Origin: UBA8752 sp002172485
Lineage (GTDB): Bacteria > Bacteroidota > Bacteroidia > Flavobacteriales_D > Sanyastnellaceae
Length of the DNA stretch: 64,000 nt
Assembly (NCBI GenBank): GCA_042089915.1
Contig: JBELJZ010000001.1
Location: 1 to 64,000 of the forward strand
Direction: 5' to 3'
Position numbers and translations under genes: made by a program. Every line of letters starts with the position of its first letter. Position 1 is the first letter of the stretch. Positions 8,714-16,442 of the stretch are shown in pieces. The notes beneath the pieces are model-generated. The model saw only the letters and a program-made list of their open reading frames with translations, was not told where the DNA came from and made no database searches.

Positions 8714-9756
8714 CGCCCAGCCGCATCCTGCTCGTTTACACCGGAGGAACCATCGGTTCCGAGGAGGACCTCAATACAGGGGCCTTGAAGCCGTTGAACT
8801 TCGACCACCTGCGCAATCGGGTGCCCGAGGTGGAAGGTTTGGAGGCGGAGTTGGAATTCGAATCCATGGCGCCCATCGACAGCAGCGACATGACGCCCGT
8901 TCGTTGGAGCGAACTGGCCCGCTTGCTGCACCTGCGCCGCGATCGTTACGACGGATTCGTAGTGCTGCACGGAACCGACACCATGGCTTACACCGCCAGT
9001 GCGCTGAGCTTCATGTTGCCGGATTTCGGAAAGCCCGTGGTGCTCACCGGGAGCCAATTGCCCATCGGGGTATTGCGGACGGACGGCAAAGAGAACTTGC
9101 TCACCGCCATCGAGATTGCGGCCAAGTGGGATTCTACAGACCCCAACCGCGGCCCGCTGGTGCGGGAGGTGGTCATCTATTTCGGCGATGAGTTGCTCCG
9201 GGGCAACCGCGCCCACAAGCAAGATGCCGAGGGTTTCCAGGCCATGACCAGTCCGAATTTTCCGGCCTTGGCCGAAGTGGGGATTCATGTGCGGTTCCGC
9301 CGGGACTTGCTGTTGCGCCCGTTGGGGGAGCCGGCGTTGCGCGTCGACATCGAACCCAATGTGACGGTGGTGCACCTGCACCCGGGATTGACAACCGATG
9401 CTTTGCGGCACCAGTTGTCACAACCGGGATTGCGTGCGGCCATCCTGCGAACCTATGGGTCGGGCAATGCACCGCGCAATGCCGATTTCCTGGCCGTTCT
9501 GGCCGAGGCGCAGGAGGCGGGGGTGTTCATGGTCAATGTGACCCAATGCACCGTGGGCTCGGTGGATGCGAACCGGTATGTCACGGGGGCGGGCTTGACC
9601 CGACTCGGCGTGGAGCCCAGCCTCGACATCACGTTGGAGGCGGCCTTGACCAAGCTGATGGTGTTGGCAGCTCAGGAGCCGACCCGGGAGGGCCTTCGGG
9701 CTGCGTTCAAGTTGGATTTCGCCGGGGAACAGACCCCGGCTGACGTCATCCGCTGA
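8710..9756 (+). CDS. ansA: Type I (cytoplasmic) L-asparaginase
   Basis: The 348-residue protein hydrolyses L-asparagine to aspartate and ammonia. The first catalytic Thr lies in VYTGGTIGSEED near the N-terminus and the second in HGTDTMAYTA; the TGSQLP segment is also typical. No signal peptide is seen, so this is the cytoplasmic AnsA type rather than the periplasmic high-affinity type. The start ATG overlaps the tatD stop by 4 nt, which fixes the start. An alternative annotation is glutaminase/asparaginase, but the motifs fit AnsA well. Confidence 0.92.
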   Translation: MTPSRILLVYTGGTIGSEEDLNTGALKPLNFDHLRNRVPEVEGLEAELEFESMAPIDSSDMTPVRWSELARLLHLRRDRYDGFVVLHGTDTMAYTASALSFMLPDFGKPVVLTGSQLPIGVLRTDGKENLLTAIEIAAKWDSTDPNRGPLVREVVIYFGDELLRGNRAHKQDAEGFQAMTSPNFPALAEVGIHVRFRRDLLLRPLGEPALRVDIEPNVTVVHLHPGLTTDALRHQLSQPGLRAAILRTYGSGNAPRNADFLAVLAEAQEAGVFMVNVTQCTVGSVDANRYVTGAGLTRLGVEPSLDITLEAALTKLMVLAAQEPTREGLRAAFKLDFAGEQTPADVIR

Positions 9757-9829
9757 GCGGATTTCTCGGCCGCGGCCCAGGATTCTTGTGCCTCCACAAA
9801 TCCACTGACGAGCGTGTCAGAATGTGAAG

Positions 9830-9837
9830 TACCTTGC
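9830..9837 (+). promoter_or_regulatory. Possible -7 box for tRNA-Ser
   Basis: TACCTTGC lies 34 nt before the mature tRNA-Ser. It matches TAnnTT followed by G. No convincing -33 TTG is seen. The rest of the 115-nt gap after ansA shows nothing else I can name. Confidence 0.35.
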
Positions 9838-9871
9838 ACGCCCATTCTGAGCGGGGTCGCCCGCTGCAGGA

Positions 9872-9956
9872 GGAGAGGTGGCCGAGTGGCTTAAGGCGCA
9901 CGCCTGGAAAGCGTGTTGGCAGCAATGCCTCCGGGGTTCGAATCCCCGTCTCTCCG
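9872..9956 (+). tRNA. tRNA-Ser (anticodon GGA)
   Basis: A complete class II cloverleaf is visible. The acceptor stem pairs GGAGAGG with TCTCTCC, the anticodon stem CACGC/GCGTG encloses the loop CTGGAAA, a long variable arm follows, and the T-arm is CGGGG-TTCGAAT-CCCCG. The anticodon GGA reads UCC/UCU serine codons. The 3' CCA is not encoded. Confidence 0.97.
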
Positions 9957-9960
9957 CAAG

Positions 9961-9988
9961 AAACCCGTCCCCTGAGGCGGGTTTTCTG
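9961..9988 (+). terminator. Intrinsic terminator after tRNA-Ser
   Basis: AAACCCG (9961-9967) pairs with CGGGTTT (9978-9984) around a TCCCCTGAGG loop and is followed by TTCTGTT. It sits 4 nt after the tRNA and before the pirin gene. Confidence 0.8.
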
Positions 9989-10013
9989 TTGTCTGGCCCC
10001 CTATCTTTTCGTC

Positions 10014-10961
10014 ATGTACAGAAGGGAATTCATGCGCGGATCGGCCATTGTGGGGGCGGCGGTGGTCACCCCGAGCTGGTTGACGGCCGCTTCGGGCTTC
10101 TTTGCAGCGGCCACGGAACGGAAGGTGGCTCAGGTACTGGACTGCAAGCGGACCATGGTTCAGAATGTGCCCGTGCTTCGAGGGTTTGCCGGTGACCACA
10201 CCGACCTCGTTTCGCCTTTTGTCATGCTGGATGAATTCGGTCCATTGCAAATCGACCCCGGCACGTTGGGCATGGATATCAAGGCACACCCCCACGCCGG
10301 TGTGGCGCCTACGACCTACCTCCTCTCCGGGAGCGGGCGGCACACTGACAGCCTGAAGAATGACCTGGTCTACCGAGAGGGCCAATTCATGGTGTTCAGT
10401 TCGGGCCGAGGCGCCATTCACGAGGAGGTGAGCAGCATGGACATCCGCCGGGACGGAGGCGTGGTACACGGATTTCAAATCTGGCTCAACCTGCCGGCAG
10501 CGCACAAGTTCAGCACCCCCATCACCACTTTGCGCGACAAGACGGAATTCCCGGTCATTGAAACCGAAGACTACCGAATCAAGGTGCTCATGGGCGATGC
10601 ATTCGGACAGTCTTCGCCGATGGAGCTCCACAGCCCCGCGTTTTACCACCATGTCCACCTCGCGCCAGGAGGGCGGCTGGACCTTCCTGTAGAGGCAGCG
10701 CACAATGCGTTCGTGCACGTGGTCGACGGAAAGCTCGAGGTCGAGGGACGCCGGGAACTCCGTGCCCAACAGCTGGCCCTGTACCAGCGGGGAGGGGACC
10801 ACCTTCGCTTCCACAGCGAGGCCGGTGCGGAATTCATCGTGCTGGGCGGTCAGCCGCTGGGAGAGCCTGTCGTTTCCTACGGACCGTTCGTGATGAACAA
10901 CCGCCAGCAAATCCAGCGTTGCATCGCGGACTACCGCGCCGGGCGGATGGGCGAGCTCTGA
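10014..10961 (+). CDS. Pirin-family cupin protein with a Tat-type signal peptide
   Basis: The 315-residue protein begins MYRREFMRG followed by a hydrophobic stretch, which fits a twin-arginine signal and predicts export of a folded metalloprotein. The pirin N-terminal cupin follows: the metal-binding HPHAG motif, TYLLSGSGRHTDS, then GAIHEE; FQIWLNLP and a second cupin half (QRGGDH) come after. Pirins are usually cytoplasmic or nuclear iron-binding proteins, some with quercetinase activity, so an exported form is unusual. The ATG at 10014 lies 4 nt after TATCTTTT, a -7-like box, and is the only start that yields the Tat motif at the N-terminus. It is separated from the ExbB operon by 148 nt. 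Substrate unknown. Confidence 0.8.
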   Translation: MYRREFMRGSAIVGAAVVTPSWLTAASGFFAAATERKVAQVLDCKRTMVQNVPVLRGFAGDHTDLVSPFVMLDEFGPLQIDPGTLGMDIKAHPHAGVAPTTYLLSGSGRHTDSLKNDLVYREGQFMVFSSGRGAIHEEVSSMDIRRDGGVVHGFQIWLNLPAAHKFSTPITTLRDKTEFPVIETEDYRIKVLMGDAFGQSSPMELHSPAFYHHVHLAPGGRLDLPVEAAHNAFVHVVDGKLEVEGRRELRAQQLALYQRGGDHLRFHSEAGAEFIVLGGQPLGEPVVSYGPFVMNNRQQIQRCIADYRAGRMGEL

Positions 10962-11022
10962 TCAGTGCCGGCAGCAGGGCCGTCATTCCCCATTCACAGA
11001 AACGCACTCCACATCCATGCTG

Positions 11023-11050
11023 TTTGGGCGGATCGCTTTGCCTAAATTCG
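11023..11050 (+). promoter_or_regulatory. Promoter candidate of the exbB/exbD operon
   Basis: TAAATTCG (11043-11050) is a -7-type box. A TTTG at 11023-11026 could supply the -33 element with a 16-nt spacer, slightly short. The box lies 59 nt before the exbB ATG, so this mRNA would have a normal leader. That leader is rich in CA and AC dinucleotides and has no Shine-Dalgarno. Confidence 0.5.
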
Positions 11051-11109
11051 CCCCGCACAAGCCTACGCGCTTGACTACAACGACACAACACACGATCCAC
11101 ACCTTCACC

Positions 11110-11964
11110 ATGAAGCAGTTGTTCGCCCTCTTTGCAGTGGCCCTTTTGTTTGCCGCCCCGGTCTCCGCTCAGGACGCCGATACCACGATGGACATGTCCG
11201 CAGATACGACCATGATGGTCGCTGACAGCACCATGGCCGATTCCGCCATGATGGATTCCGCAGCCGCTCCGGCGGATGCACCGATGGCCGAGGAGGCCCC
11301 CGCCATGCCGGAAGAGACCGTCGAGGTCACCGGCGCCCGCCAGCAGATCAAGCTGCGCATCATTGAGGGAGGCGTGCTCTTCATGAGCTTCGTTGTGCTC
11401 TGCCTCATCTTCGGTTTGGCCCTCGCCATCGAGCGCATCATCTATCTCAACATGGCCACCACCAACACCAAGGGTCTCCTGACCAAGGTGGAGGACGCCC
11501 TCAACAGCGGTGGCGTGGACGCAGCCAAGGCGGTCTGCGCAGACACCCGTGGTCCCGTGGCCGCCATCTTCCATCAGGGCCTCGACCGCAGCGGCGGCAG
11601 CTACGAAGAGCTCGCCAAGGCAGTGGAAGACTACGGAAGCCTGGAAAGCACCAAGCTGGAGCGTGGGCTCAGCTGGATCAGCCTCTTCATCGCCCTCGCA
11701 CCGATGCTCGGTTTCATGGGTACGGTGATTGGAATGATCGAGGCGTTCGACAAAATCGCCCAAGCGAACACCATCAACGCTTCCATTGTGGCTGGCGGTA
11801 TTAAAGTGGCGTTGATTACGACGGTCTCCGGTCTCGTCGTCGCCATCATCCTCCAGATTTTCTACAACTACATCCTGTCCAAGATCGACGGCATCGTTTT
11901 TGACATGGAGGAAGCCTCCATGGACCTCGTCGACCTCGTGTACAAGAAGAAGTTGAACGGCTGA
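11110..11964 (+). CDS. exbB: MotA/TolQ/ExbB proton-channel protein with N-terminal signal peptide
   Basis: The 284-residue inner-membrane protein forms the ExbB/TolQ proton channel that, with ExbD, energises TonB- or Tol-type outer-membrane processes. A signal peptide (MKQLFALFAVALLF...SAQ) is followed by a low-complexity Asp/Met/Thr/Ala segment (residues ~20-75). The family core follows: a first membrane helix, a cytoplasmic loop with NTKGLL and RGPVAAIF, then the two pore helices LSWISLFIALAPMLGFMGTV and the later VALITTVSGLVVAIIL. The gene leads a four-gene operon with a small membrane protein and two ExbD proteins. Similar signal-bearing ExbB forms are, from memory, common in Bacteroidota. 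Confidence 0.9.
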   Translation: MKQLFALFAVALLFAAPVSAQDADTTMDMSADTTMMVADSTMADSAMMDSAAAPADAPMAEEAPAMPEETVEVTGARQQIKLRIIEGGVLFMSFVVLCLIFGLALAIERIIYLNMATTNTKGLLTKVEDALNSGGVDAAKAVCADTRGPVAAIFHQGLDRSGGSYEELAKAVEDYGSLESTKLERGLSWISLFIALAPMLGFMGTVIGMIEAFDKIAQANTINASIVAGGIKVALITTVSGLVVAIILQIFYNYILSKIDGIVFDMEEASMDLVDLVYKKKLNG

Positions 11965-11994
11965 TCGGTCCTGCGGTCGCAAAACAGCAGCACC

Positions 11995-12447
11995 ATGCAG
12001 TCCAACATCATCCGTACGGCCCTCATCGCCCTTCGCATCCTGATTATCGTGCTCGGGTGCATATGGGTGGTCTCGGCCATCAATGCCGACGATCCCAATG
12101 GGCCCGTCGAAAGTCTGGTGAACCTGAACCTCTACACGGGCGCCGTCTGTGTGGTGGCCATCCTCGGGTTCGGCCTCTACCACTTTGCCCAGAAGCTCGC
12201 CACCAACCCCAAGCGCGCCATGGGCACGCTCATTGGTTTTGTGGTCTTCTTCGTGACGGGCTTCATCGCATACAGCCTCGCTGATACCACCGTGACTCAG
12301 GCCATGTTGGCCGGCGGAGCGACCGTGACGGAGGGCGACGTGAAGATTGCCGACGCCAGCATCCAATTCATCTACATCCTCGGGTTGCTTGCCCTCCTGT
12401 CCATCCTGGTGGTGGAAGGCAAGTCCATCCTGAAGAACTGGCTCTGA
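11995..12447 (+). CDS. Small four-helix membrane protein of the exbB operon
   Basis: The protein has 150 residues and about four hydrophobic helices: residues ~7-28, ~45-65, ~78-96 and ~125-142. I recognise no enzyme motif. It lies 30 nt after exbB and 6 nt before the first exbD, so it is almost certainly co-transcribed and may be an accessory subunit of the proton channel. Small membrane proteins in this position are known in Bacteroidota ExbB operons, but their function is not established to my knowledge. Confidence 0.8.
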   Translation: MQSNIIRTALIALRILIIVLGCIWVVSAINADDPNGPVESLVNLNLYTGAVCVVAILGFGLYHFAQKLATNPKRAMGTLIGFVVFFVTGFIAYSLADTTVTQAMLAGGATVTEGDVKIADASIQFIYILGLLALLSILVVEGKSILKNWL

Positions 12448-12453
12448 CCCCTC

Positions 12454-13206
12454 ATGGCACGCAGAGAAGTCCCGGAAATCAATGCTGGCTCGATGGCGGA
12501 CATCGCTTTCTTGCTGTTGATCTTCTGGCTCGTCACGACCACCATCGACAGCGATGAGGGTGTGAAGCGTCAGCTGCCTCCGCCGGTCCCGCCGGACATG
12601 GAGCAGCAGGAGGTCAAGGACGGCGACGTCTACAACGTCCGAACCAACTTCCGCGACGAGCTTCTCGTCGAGAAGGAAGTGTTGTCCATCGGAGAGCTCA
12701 AGGATGGCGCCAAGGATTTCCTGATCGCCACCGGCACGGGGCTCCTCCATCCGGAGCGCCCCAACGTCACGCTCGGCGATGACAACATGAAATACCCGGA
12801 GCGCCAATGGGTCCGCAAGGCGGAACTGGTGGCCCTCGAGCAAAGCTTCCTGGCCGCCGGCCAAGACAAGCGCGCCGAGAAGGTCCAGGAAAAGCTGAAG
12901 GCCATCGAACTGTTTGGCAGCGATTACCGGGAGCTTCCAGGTTCTGCTTTGATCAGCTTGCAGACGGACCGCAACACGTCCTACGACTTGTACCTGCAGG
13001 TGCAGAACGAGTTGGAAGCGGCCATCAACGAGCTGCGCGATGAGTTGGCCCTTGCCAAGTTCAACGAGTCCTACGCTTCCCTCGAGGAGCGTTACGGCCG
13101 GACGAAGGAGGAGAGTCTCCTCGACAAGATCAAGGCCATTCGTCTCGTATTCCCGCAGCGCATCTCCGAAGCGGAGCCGCGTGATGCCAGCCAAGGTTAT
13201 TACTGA
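12454..13206 (+). CDS. exbD: ExbD/TolR family protein, long form
   Basis: The protein has 250 residues, whereas classical ExbD has about 140. One membrane helix near the N-terminus contains SMADIAFLLLIFWLV with the conserved proton-conducting Asp. A periplasmic domain follows with a large charged insertion (residues ~100-165, KAELVALEQS...KLKAIELFG) and a coiled-coil-like C-terminus. It works with ExbB as the periplasmic stator partner. Its stop overlaps the next exbD start (TGATG). The insertion distinguishes it from the shorter paralogue next to it. Confidence 0.88.
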   Translation: MARREVPEINAGSMADIAFLLLIFWLVTTTIDSDEGVKRQLPPPVPPDMEQQEVKDGDVYNVRTNFRDELLVEKEVLSIGELKDGAKDFLIATGTGLLHPERPNVTLGDDNMKYPERQWVRKAELVALEQSFLAAGQDKRAEKVQEKLKAIELFGSDYRELPGSALISLQTDRNTSYDLYLQVQNELEAAINELRDELALAKFNESYASLEERYGRTKEESLLDKIKAIRLVFPQRISEAEPRDASQGYY

Positions 13207-13667
13207 TGGGCAAGTTCAAGAAAAAGAAGCGCGAGATGGGGGCCATTTCCACGGCCTCTCTTCCGGACATCGTTTTCATGCTCCTCTTCTTCTTCATGGT
13301 GGCCACCGTGCTGCGAACGGAAGAGGAGATGGTCCGGGTGATCCGTCCGGAGGCTTCCGAGATCTACAAGATTGAAAAGAAGCACTTGATCCGCTACATC
13401 AACATTGGTCCCCCGCAGGACAAGCGTTACGGAACGGAGCCGGTCATCCAGCTCAACGATCAGTTTGCCGACGTCGCCCAAATCCGCGAGTGGGTGGAGA
13501 ATGAGCGACTGACCCTCGCCGAGGCAGAGCAGACCAAGATGTGGGTCTCGATGAAGGTCGACCAGGACACCAAGATGGGGGTGGTCACCGACGTAAAGCA
13601 GGAGCTGCGTAAGGCGTCTGCGTTGAAGGTGCTCTACTCCGCGAACTCCCGCGAGCGCACCAATTGA
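13206..13667 (+). CDS. exbD: ExbD/TolR family protein, short form
   Basis: The 153-residue protein has a very basic N-terminus (GKFKKKKREMG). It is followed by a membrane helix with LPDIVFMLLFFFM carrying the conserved Asp, then a periplasmic domain ending VKQELRKASALKVLYS. It overlaps the upstream exbD by one base. Two dissimilar ExbD proteins with one ExbB suggest a heteromeric stator. It ends 1 nt before the convergent dehydrogenase gene, and no terminator hairpin is apparent between them. Confidence 0.9.
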   Translation: MGKFKKKKREMGAISTASLPDIVFMLLFFFMVATVLRTEEEMVRVIRPEASEIYKIEKKHLIRYINIGPPQDKRYGTEPVIQLNDQFADVAQIREWVENERLTLAEAEQTKMWVSMKVDQDTKMGVVTDVKQELRKASALKVLYSANSRERTN

Positions 13668-13668
13668 T

Positions 13669-14613
13669 TCACCCGCCGAATTCGGCGAGCACTTTGTCGG
13701 CCAATACGGACGACAGCTTCACATAACTCTCTTCAGTCCAGCCCGCCACGTGCGGGCTGACTTGTATCCGGGGGTGGGCCAACAGCCGCTGCCAGGTGGC
13801 GTCGCCTCCTTGCACGTGCTCAAACGAACTCGCCTCCCGATCAAAGACATCGAGCGCGGCACAGACCACGCTGCCCCGGTCAAGGGCGTCGAGTAAGGCC
13901 TGGGTGCGCACGATGGGGCCGCGGGCCGTATTCATCAGCACCACCGGCTTCTGGAATCTGGACAGCCAATCCGCATCCACCATGCCGCGGGTTTCGTCGG
14001 TCAGGTTGCAGTGCAGGCTGACGATGTCGGCCTCTTTGTGCAAGGTGTCGAGGTCCGCAGCGTGCACGCGGCCATTCAAGGCGCCGTCGATGTCGTTCCG
14101 GTAAGGGTCGTGCGCCAGGATGCGGCAGCCCAGGCCGGTCAGTTTCTCGGCGAAAGCGCTGCCCATGTGGCCGTAGCCCACGATGCCCACGGTTCGGGCG
14201 GACAATTCGACGCCGCGGTGGCCTTCGCGGTCCCATTCGCCCTGACGGACGCTTTGGTCGGCTTGCCGCAGCATGTGAAGCAGAGAGAGCAGCATACCGA
14301 GGGCATGTTCTCCGACGGCATGGCGGTTGCCTTCTGGGCTGTTGAAGACCTGGATGCCACGTCTATGGGCTGCGTCGAGGTCGATGTTTTCGAGGCCGGC
14401 TCCCGAGCGGCAAATGAACTTCAAGTGAGGCAGGCGATCGAGGAGGTCAACATCCACTCGGATGCGGCTGCGGAGCACGATGCCATCGGCGTCAGGGTGG
14501 GCTGCAACACCTTCGGTGGCTGGCTGTCCGGTGGCATCGACGCAGGTCATGCCGGCGGCTGTGAGCCGCTCGGATAAGATGGGGTGGACCATATCGAGAA
14601 AAAGGATCTTCAT
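13669..14613 (-). CDS. D-isomer-specific 2-hydroxyacid dehydrogenase (SerA-like)
   Basis: The 314-residue NAD-dependent cytoplasmic dehydrogenase belongs to the D-2-hydroxyacid family. The Rossmann motif is GIVGYGHMGSAF. The catalytic Arg lies in MNTARGPIV and the catalytic His in SPHVAGWT. The N-terminal substrate domain begins MKILFLDMVHP; no C-terminal ACT domain is present, so it is short compared with classical SerA. 3-phosphoglycerate or another hydroxyacid could be the substrate. The ATG at 14613 overlaps the mgtE stop (ATGA), which sets the start; longer in-frame extensions upstream lie within mgtE and are rejected. Confidence 0.88.
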   Translation of the reverse strand: MKILFLDMVHPILSERLTAAGMTCVDATGQPATEGVAAHPDADGIVLRSRIRVDVDLLDRLPHLKFICRSGAGLENIDLDAAHRRGIQVFNSPEGNRHAVGEHALGMLLSLLHMLRQADQSVRQGEWDREGHRGVELSARTVGIVGYGHMGSAFAEKLTGLGCRILAHDPYRNDIDGALNGRVHAADLDTLHKEADIVSLHCNLTDETRGMVDADWLSRFQKPVVLMNTARGPIVRTQALLDALDRGSVVCAALDVFDREASSFEHVQGGDATWQRLLAHPRIQVSPHVAGWTEESYVKLSSVLADKVLAEFGG

Positions 14614-15968
14614 CCGCCAACGGACATGAGGACGCCGATCCCGAAGTAGATGATGAGGCCGATGATGTCGTTGGCTGTGGTGATGAAGGGACCGGTGGCG
14701 AGGGCAGGGTCGATCTTCAGTTGGTCGAGGGCCAGCGGGACGAACGTGCCGAAGAGGGCGGCGAAGATGATCACTGCAATGAGGGCCGTGCTGACGGTGA
14801 GGCTCAGGTTCCAGCCATAGCCCAAGATCAAACTGGCCCCGAGGATGACTCCGGCGCAAATGGCGCCGTTGAGCAGCGCCACGGAAAACTCCTTCAGCAA
14901 ACGTGGCGCGAGGCGGGCATCCGCAGGGGTTCTTCCGGAAGCCAATCCCTGCACCACAATCGCGGCAGATTGGACCCCCACATTGCCCCCCATGGCGGCA
15001 ATGAGCGGAATGAACAGGGCCATGGATGGGAACCGCTCGATGTCAAACCAGCCGATCACGTAGGCACCGGCAAGCCCTCCGAACAGCCCAATGAGCAGCC
15101 AGGGCAGGCGGGCGCGGGTCATGGTCCAGAGGGTGTCGTCGCTTTCGACTTCGTCGCTCAGACCGCTGGCGAGCTGGTAGTCTTTCTCAGCCTCCTCTTC
15201 CATCAGGTCGACCACATCGTCGATGGTGATGCGGCCCAGCAGCCGATTGTGGTCGTCCACCACGGGCAGGGCCACGAGGTCGTACTTCTTCATGACCTGC
15301 ACCACTTTTTCGTCGGGGTCGTCCACTTTGACCGTGCGGGTGTCGTCTTCCTTGAAGAGGTCGCCAATGGTGCTCCTCGCGCTGGTGGCGGTGAGCAGGA
15401 GGCGCTTGAGGGAAAGCCGGCCGATGAGCTGTCCAGCGGCGTTCACCACATAGACGCTGTGGAACGTCTCGACCTCCTCCGCCTGTTTGCGCATCTCTCG
15501 GATGGCTTGGGTGACGGTCCATTCGAGTTCGACCCGGATGAGCTCCGTGCCCATCAGGGCGCCGGCGGTGCCTTCCGGATAGCGGAGCAAGGACAGCAGG
15601 TCCTCCCGGTCCTCCGTGTCCAATTCGGCAATGACCTCGGCTGCGCGTTCCTCGGGGAGTTCGCCAACCACGTCGGCTGCGTCGTCCGAATCGATGTTTT
15701 CGAGGACTTCCTCGGCGATTTCACGTGTCGAAAGGGTAGACAGCAGGCCTTCGCGGACGTCCTCCTCCAATTCGACCAGGACGTCACCGCGCTCCTCGAT
15801 GTCGATGAGCTTCCAGAGGTATTGGACCTCTTCTTCCTCGAGGCGGTCGAAGATGTCGGCGATGTCGGCAGGGTGGAGTTCGGACAAGCGCGTCTTCAGG
15901 CGGTCATCCTGACGGCCGGAGATGTCTGCACTGAGGGCATACAGGAAGTCGCGTGTAATCTCTTCCAC
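14610..15968 (-). CDS. mgtE: MgtE magnesium transporter
   Basis: The protein has 452 residues. The N-terminal MgtE regulatory domain (residues ~20-130) precedes two CBS domains (residues ~130-260, including the LPVVDDHNRLLGRITIDD segment). A five-helix membrane domain follows, with the conserved LIAAMGGNVGVQSAAIV pore segment. It imports Mg2+ across the inner membrane and is gated by cytosolic Mg2+ binding to the N and CBS domains. The start is GTG at 15968, supported by a perfect TAATTTTG box ending 4 nt upstream. With so short a leader, an upstream Mg2+ riboswitch is excluded. It is followed directly by the dehydrogenase gene. Confidence 0.93.
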   Translation of the reverse strand: MEEITRDFLYALSADISGRQDDRLKTRLSELHPADIADIFDRLEEEEVQYLWKLIDIEERGDVLVELEEDVREGLLSTLSTREIAEEVLENIDSDDAADVVGELPEERAAEVIAELDTEDREDLLSLLRYPEGTAGALMGTELIRVELEWTVTQAIREMRKQAEEVETFHSVYVVNAAGQLIGRLSLKRLLLTATSARSTIGDLFKEDDTRTVKVDDPDEKVVQVMKKYDLVALPVVDDHNRLLGRITIDDVVDLMEEEAEKDYQLASGLSDEVESDDTLWTMTRARLPWLLIGLFGGLAGAYVIGWFDIERFPSMALFIPLIAAMGGNVGVQSAAIVVQGLASGRTPADARLAPRLLKEFSVALLNGAICAGVILGASLILGYGWNLSLTVSTALIAVIIFAALFGTFVPLALDQLKIDPALATGPFITTANDIIGLIIYFGIGVLMSVGG

Positions 15969-15972
15969 AGCT

Positions 15973-15980
15973 CAAAATTA
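15973..15980 (-). promoter_or_regulatory. Start-proximal -7 box of mgtE
   Basis: Read on the minus strand, TAATTTTG matches TAnnTTTG exactly. It ends 4 nt before the GTG start at 15968 and touches the tadA stop codon region. A -33 TTG is not seen at the usual spacing. Confidence 0.5.
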
Positions 15981-16442
15981 GGCGGCTCCGGGCCCTTTTT
16001 TTCGGCGGGCGGCGAAGAACGATGAAAGGAGTTCCGCACAGTCCTCCTCCAGCACGCCGCCAACGAGTTCTGTCTTGGGATGAAGGAGGCCTTCGTCCCG
16101 GCTCCCATGGAAGTCCAACCCACCGCGTTTGTGGTCCCGCGCTCCGTAAACAACGCGGCCGATGCGCGTCCAGAACGCTGCGCCCGCGCACATGGGGCAG
16201 GGCTCCAGAGTCACATAGAGGGTGCACTGGTCGAGGAACTTGCCCCCGAGGTATTCGCTCGCTGAGGTGAAAGCCTGCATTTCGGCGTGGGCCGTGAAGT
16301 CCCGAAGCCGTTCGCAGAGGTTGTGGGCTCGGGCGATGATGCGACCCCCAGCCACGATAATGGCGCCCACGGGCACTTCGCCGAGCTCTGCGGCTTGGCG
16401 GGCCTGGTCGAGTGCCTGCTTCATGTAGTCCTCATCAGTCAT
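15978..16442 (-). CDS. tadA: tRNA-specific adenosine deaminase (TadA-like)
   Basis: The 154-residue zinc-dependent deaminase converts adenosine 34 of tRNA-Arg(ACG) to inosine in the cytoplasm. The zinc and proton-shuttle motif TAHAEMQAF (HAE) and the second zinc motif LEPCPMCAGA (PCxxC) are present, and GEVPVGAIIV is typical of TadA. I chose the ATG at 16442 (MTDEDYMKQAL) because it gives the normal family N-terminus. The start lies inside the end of the upstream glycosyltransferase gene (8-nt overlap), which indicates co-translation. Confidence 0.9.
   Translation of the reverse strand: MTDEDYMKQALDQARQAAELGEVPVGAIIVAGGRIIARAHNLCERLRDFTAHAEMQAFTSASEYLGGKFLDQCTLYVTLEPCPMCAGAAFWTRIGRVVYGARDHKRGGLDFHGSRDEGLLHPKTELVGGVLEEDCAELLSSFFAARRKKGPGAA

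Noticed and set aside
10834..13194. Long open frame on the minus strand opposite the ExbB/ExbD operon
   Set aside because: It is antisense to well-supported exbB, membrane protein and exbD genes and gives low-complexity translation without any recognisable motif. High GC produces such frames.
15969..16000. Mg2+ riboswitch (M-box) before mgtE
   Set aside because: The -7 box lies 4 nt before the start codon, and the upstream DNA is the tadA coding region, so there is no room for a riboswitch leader.
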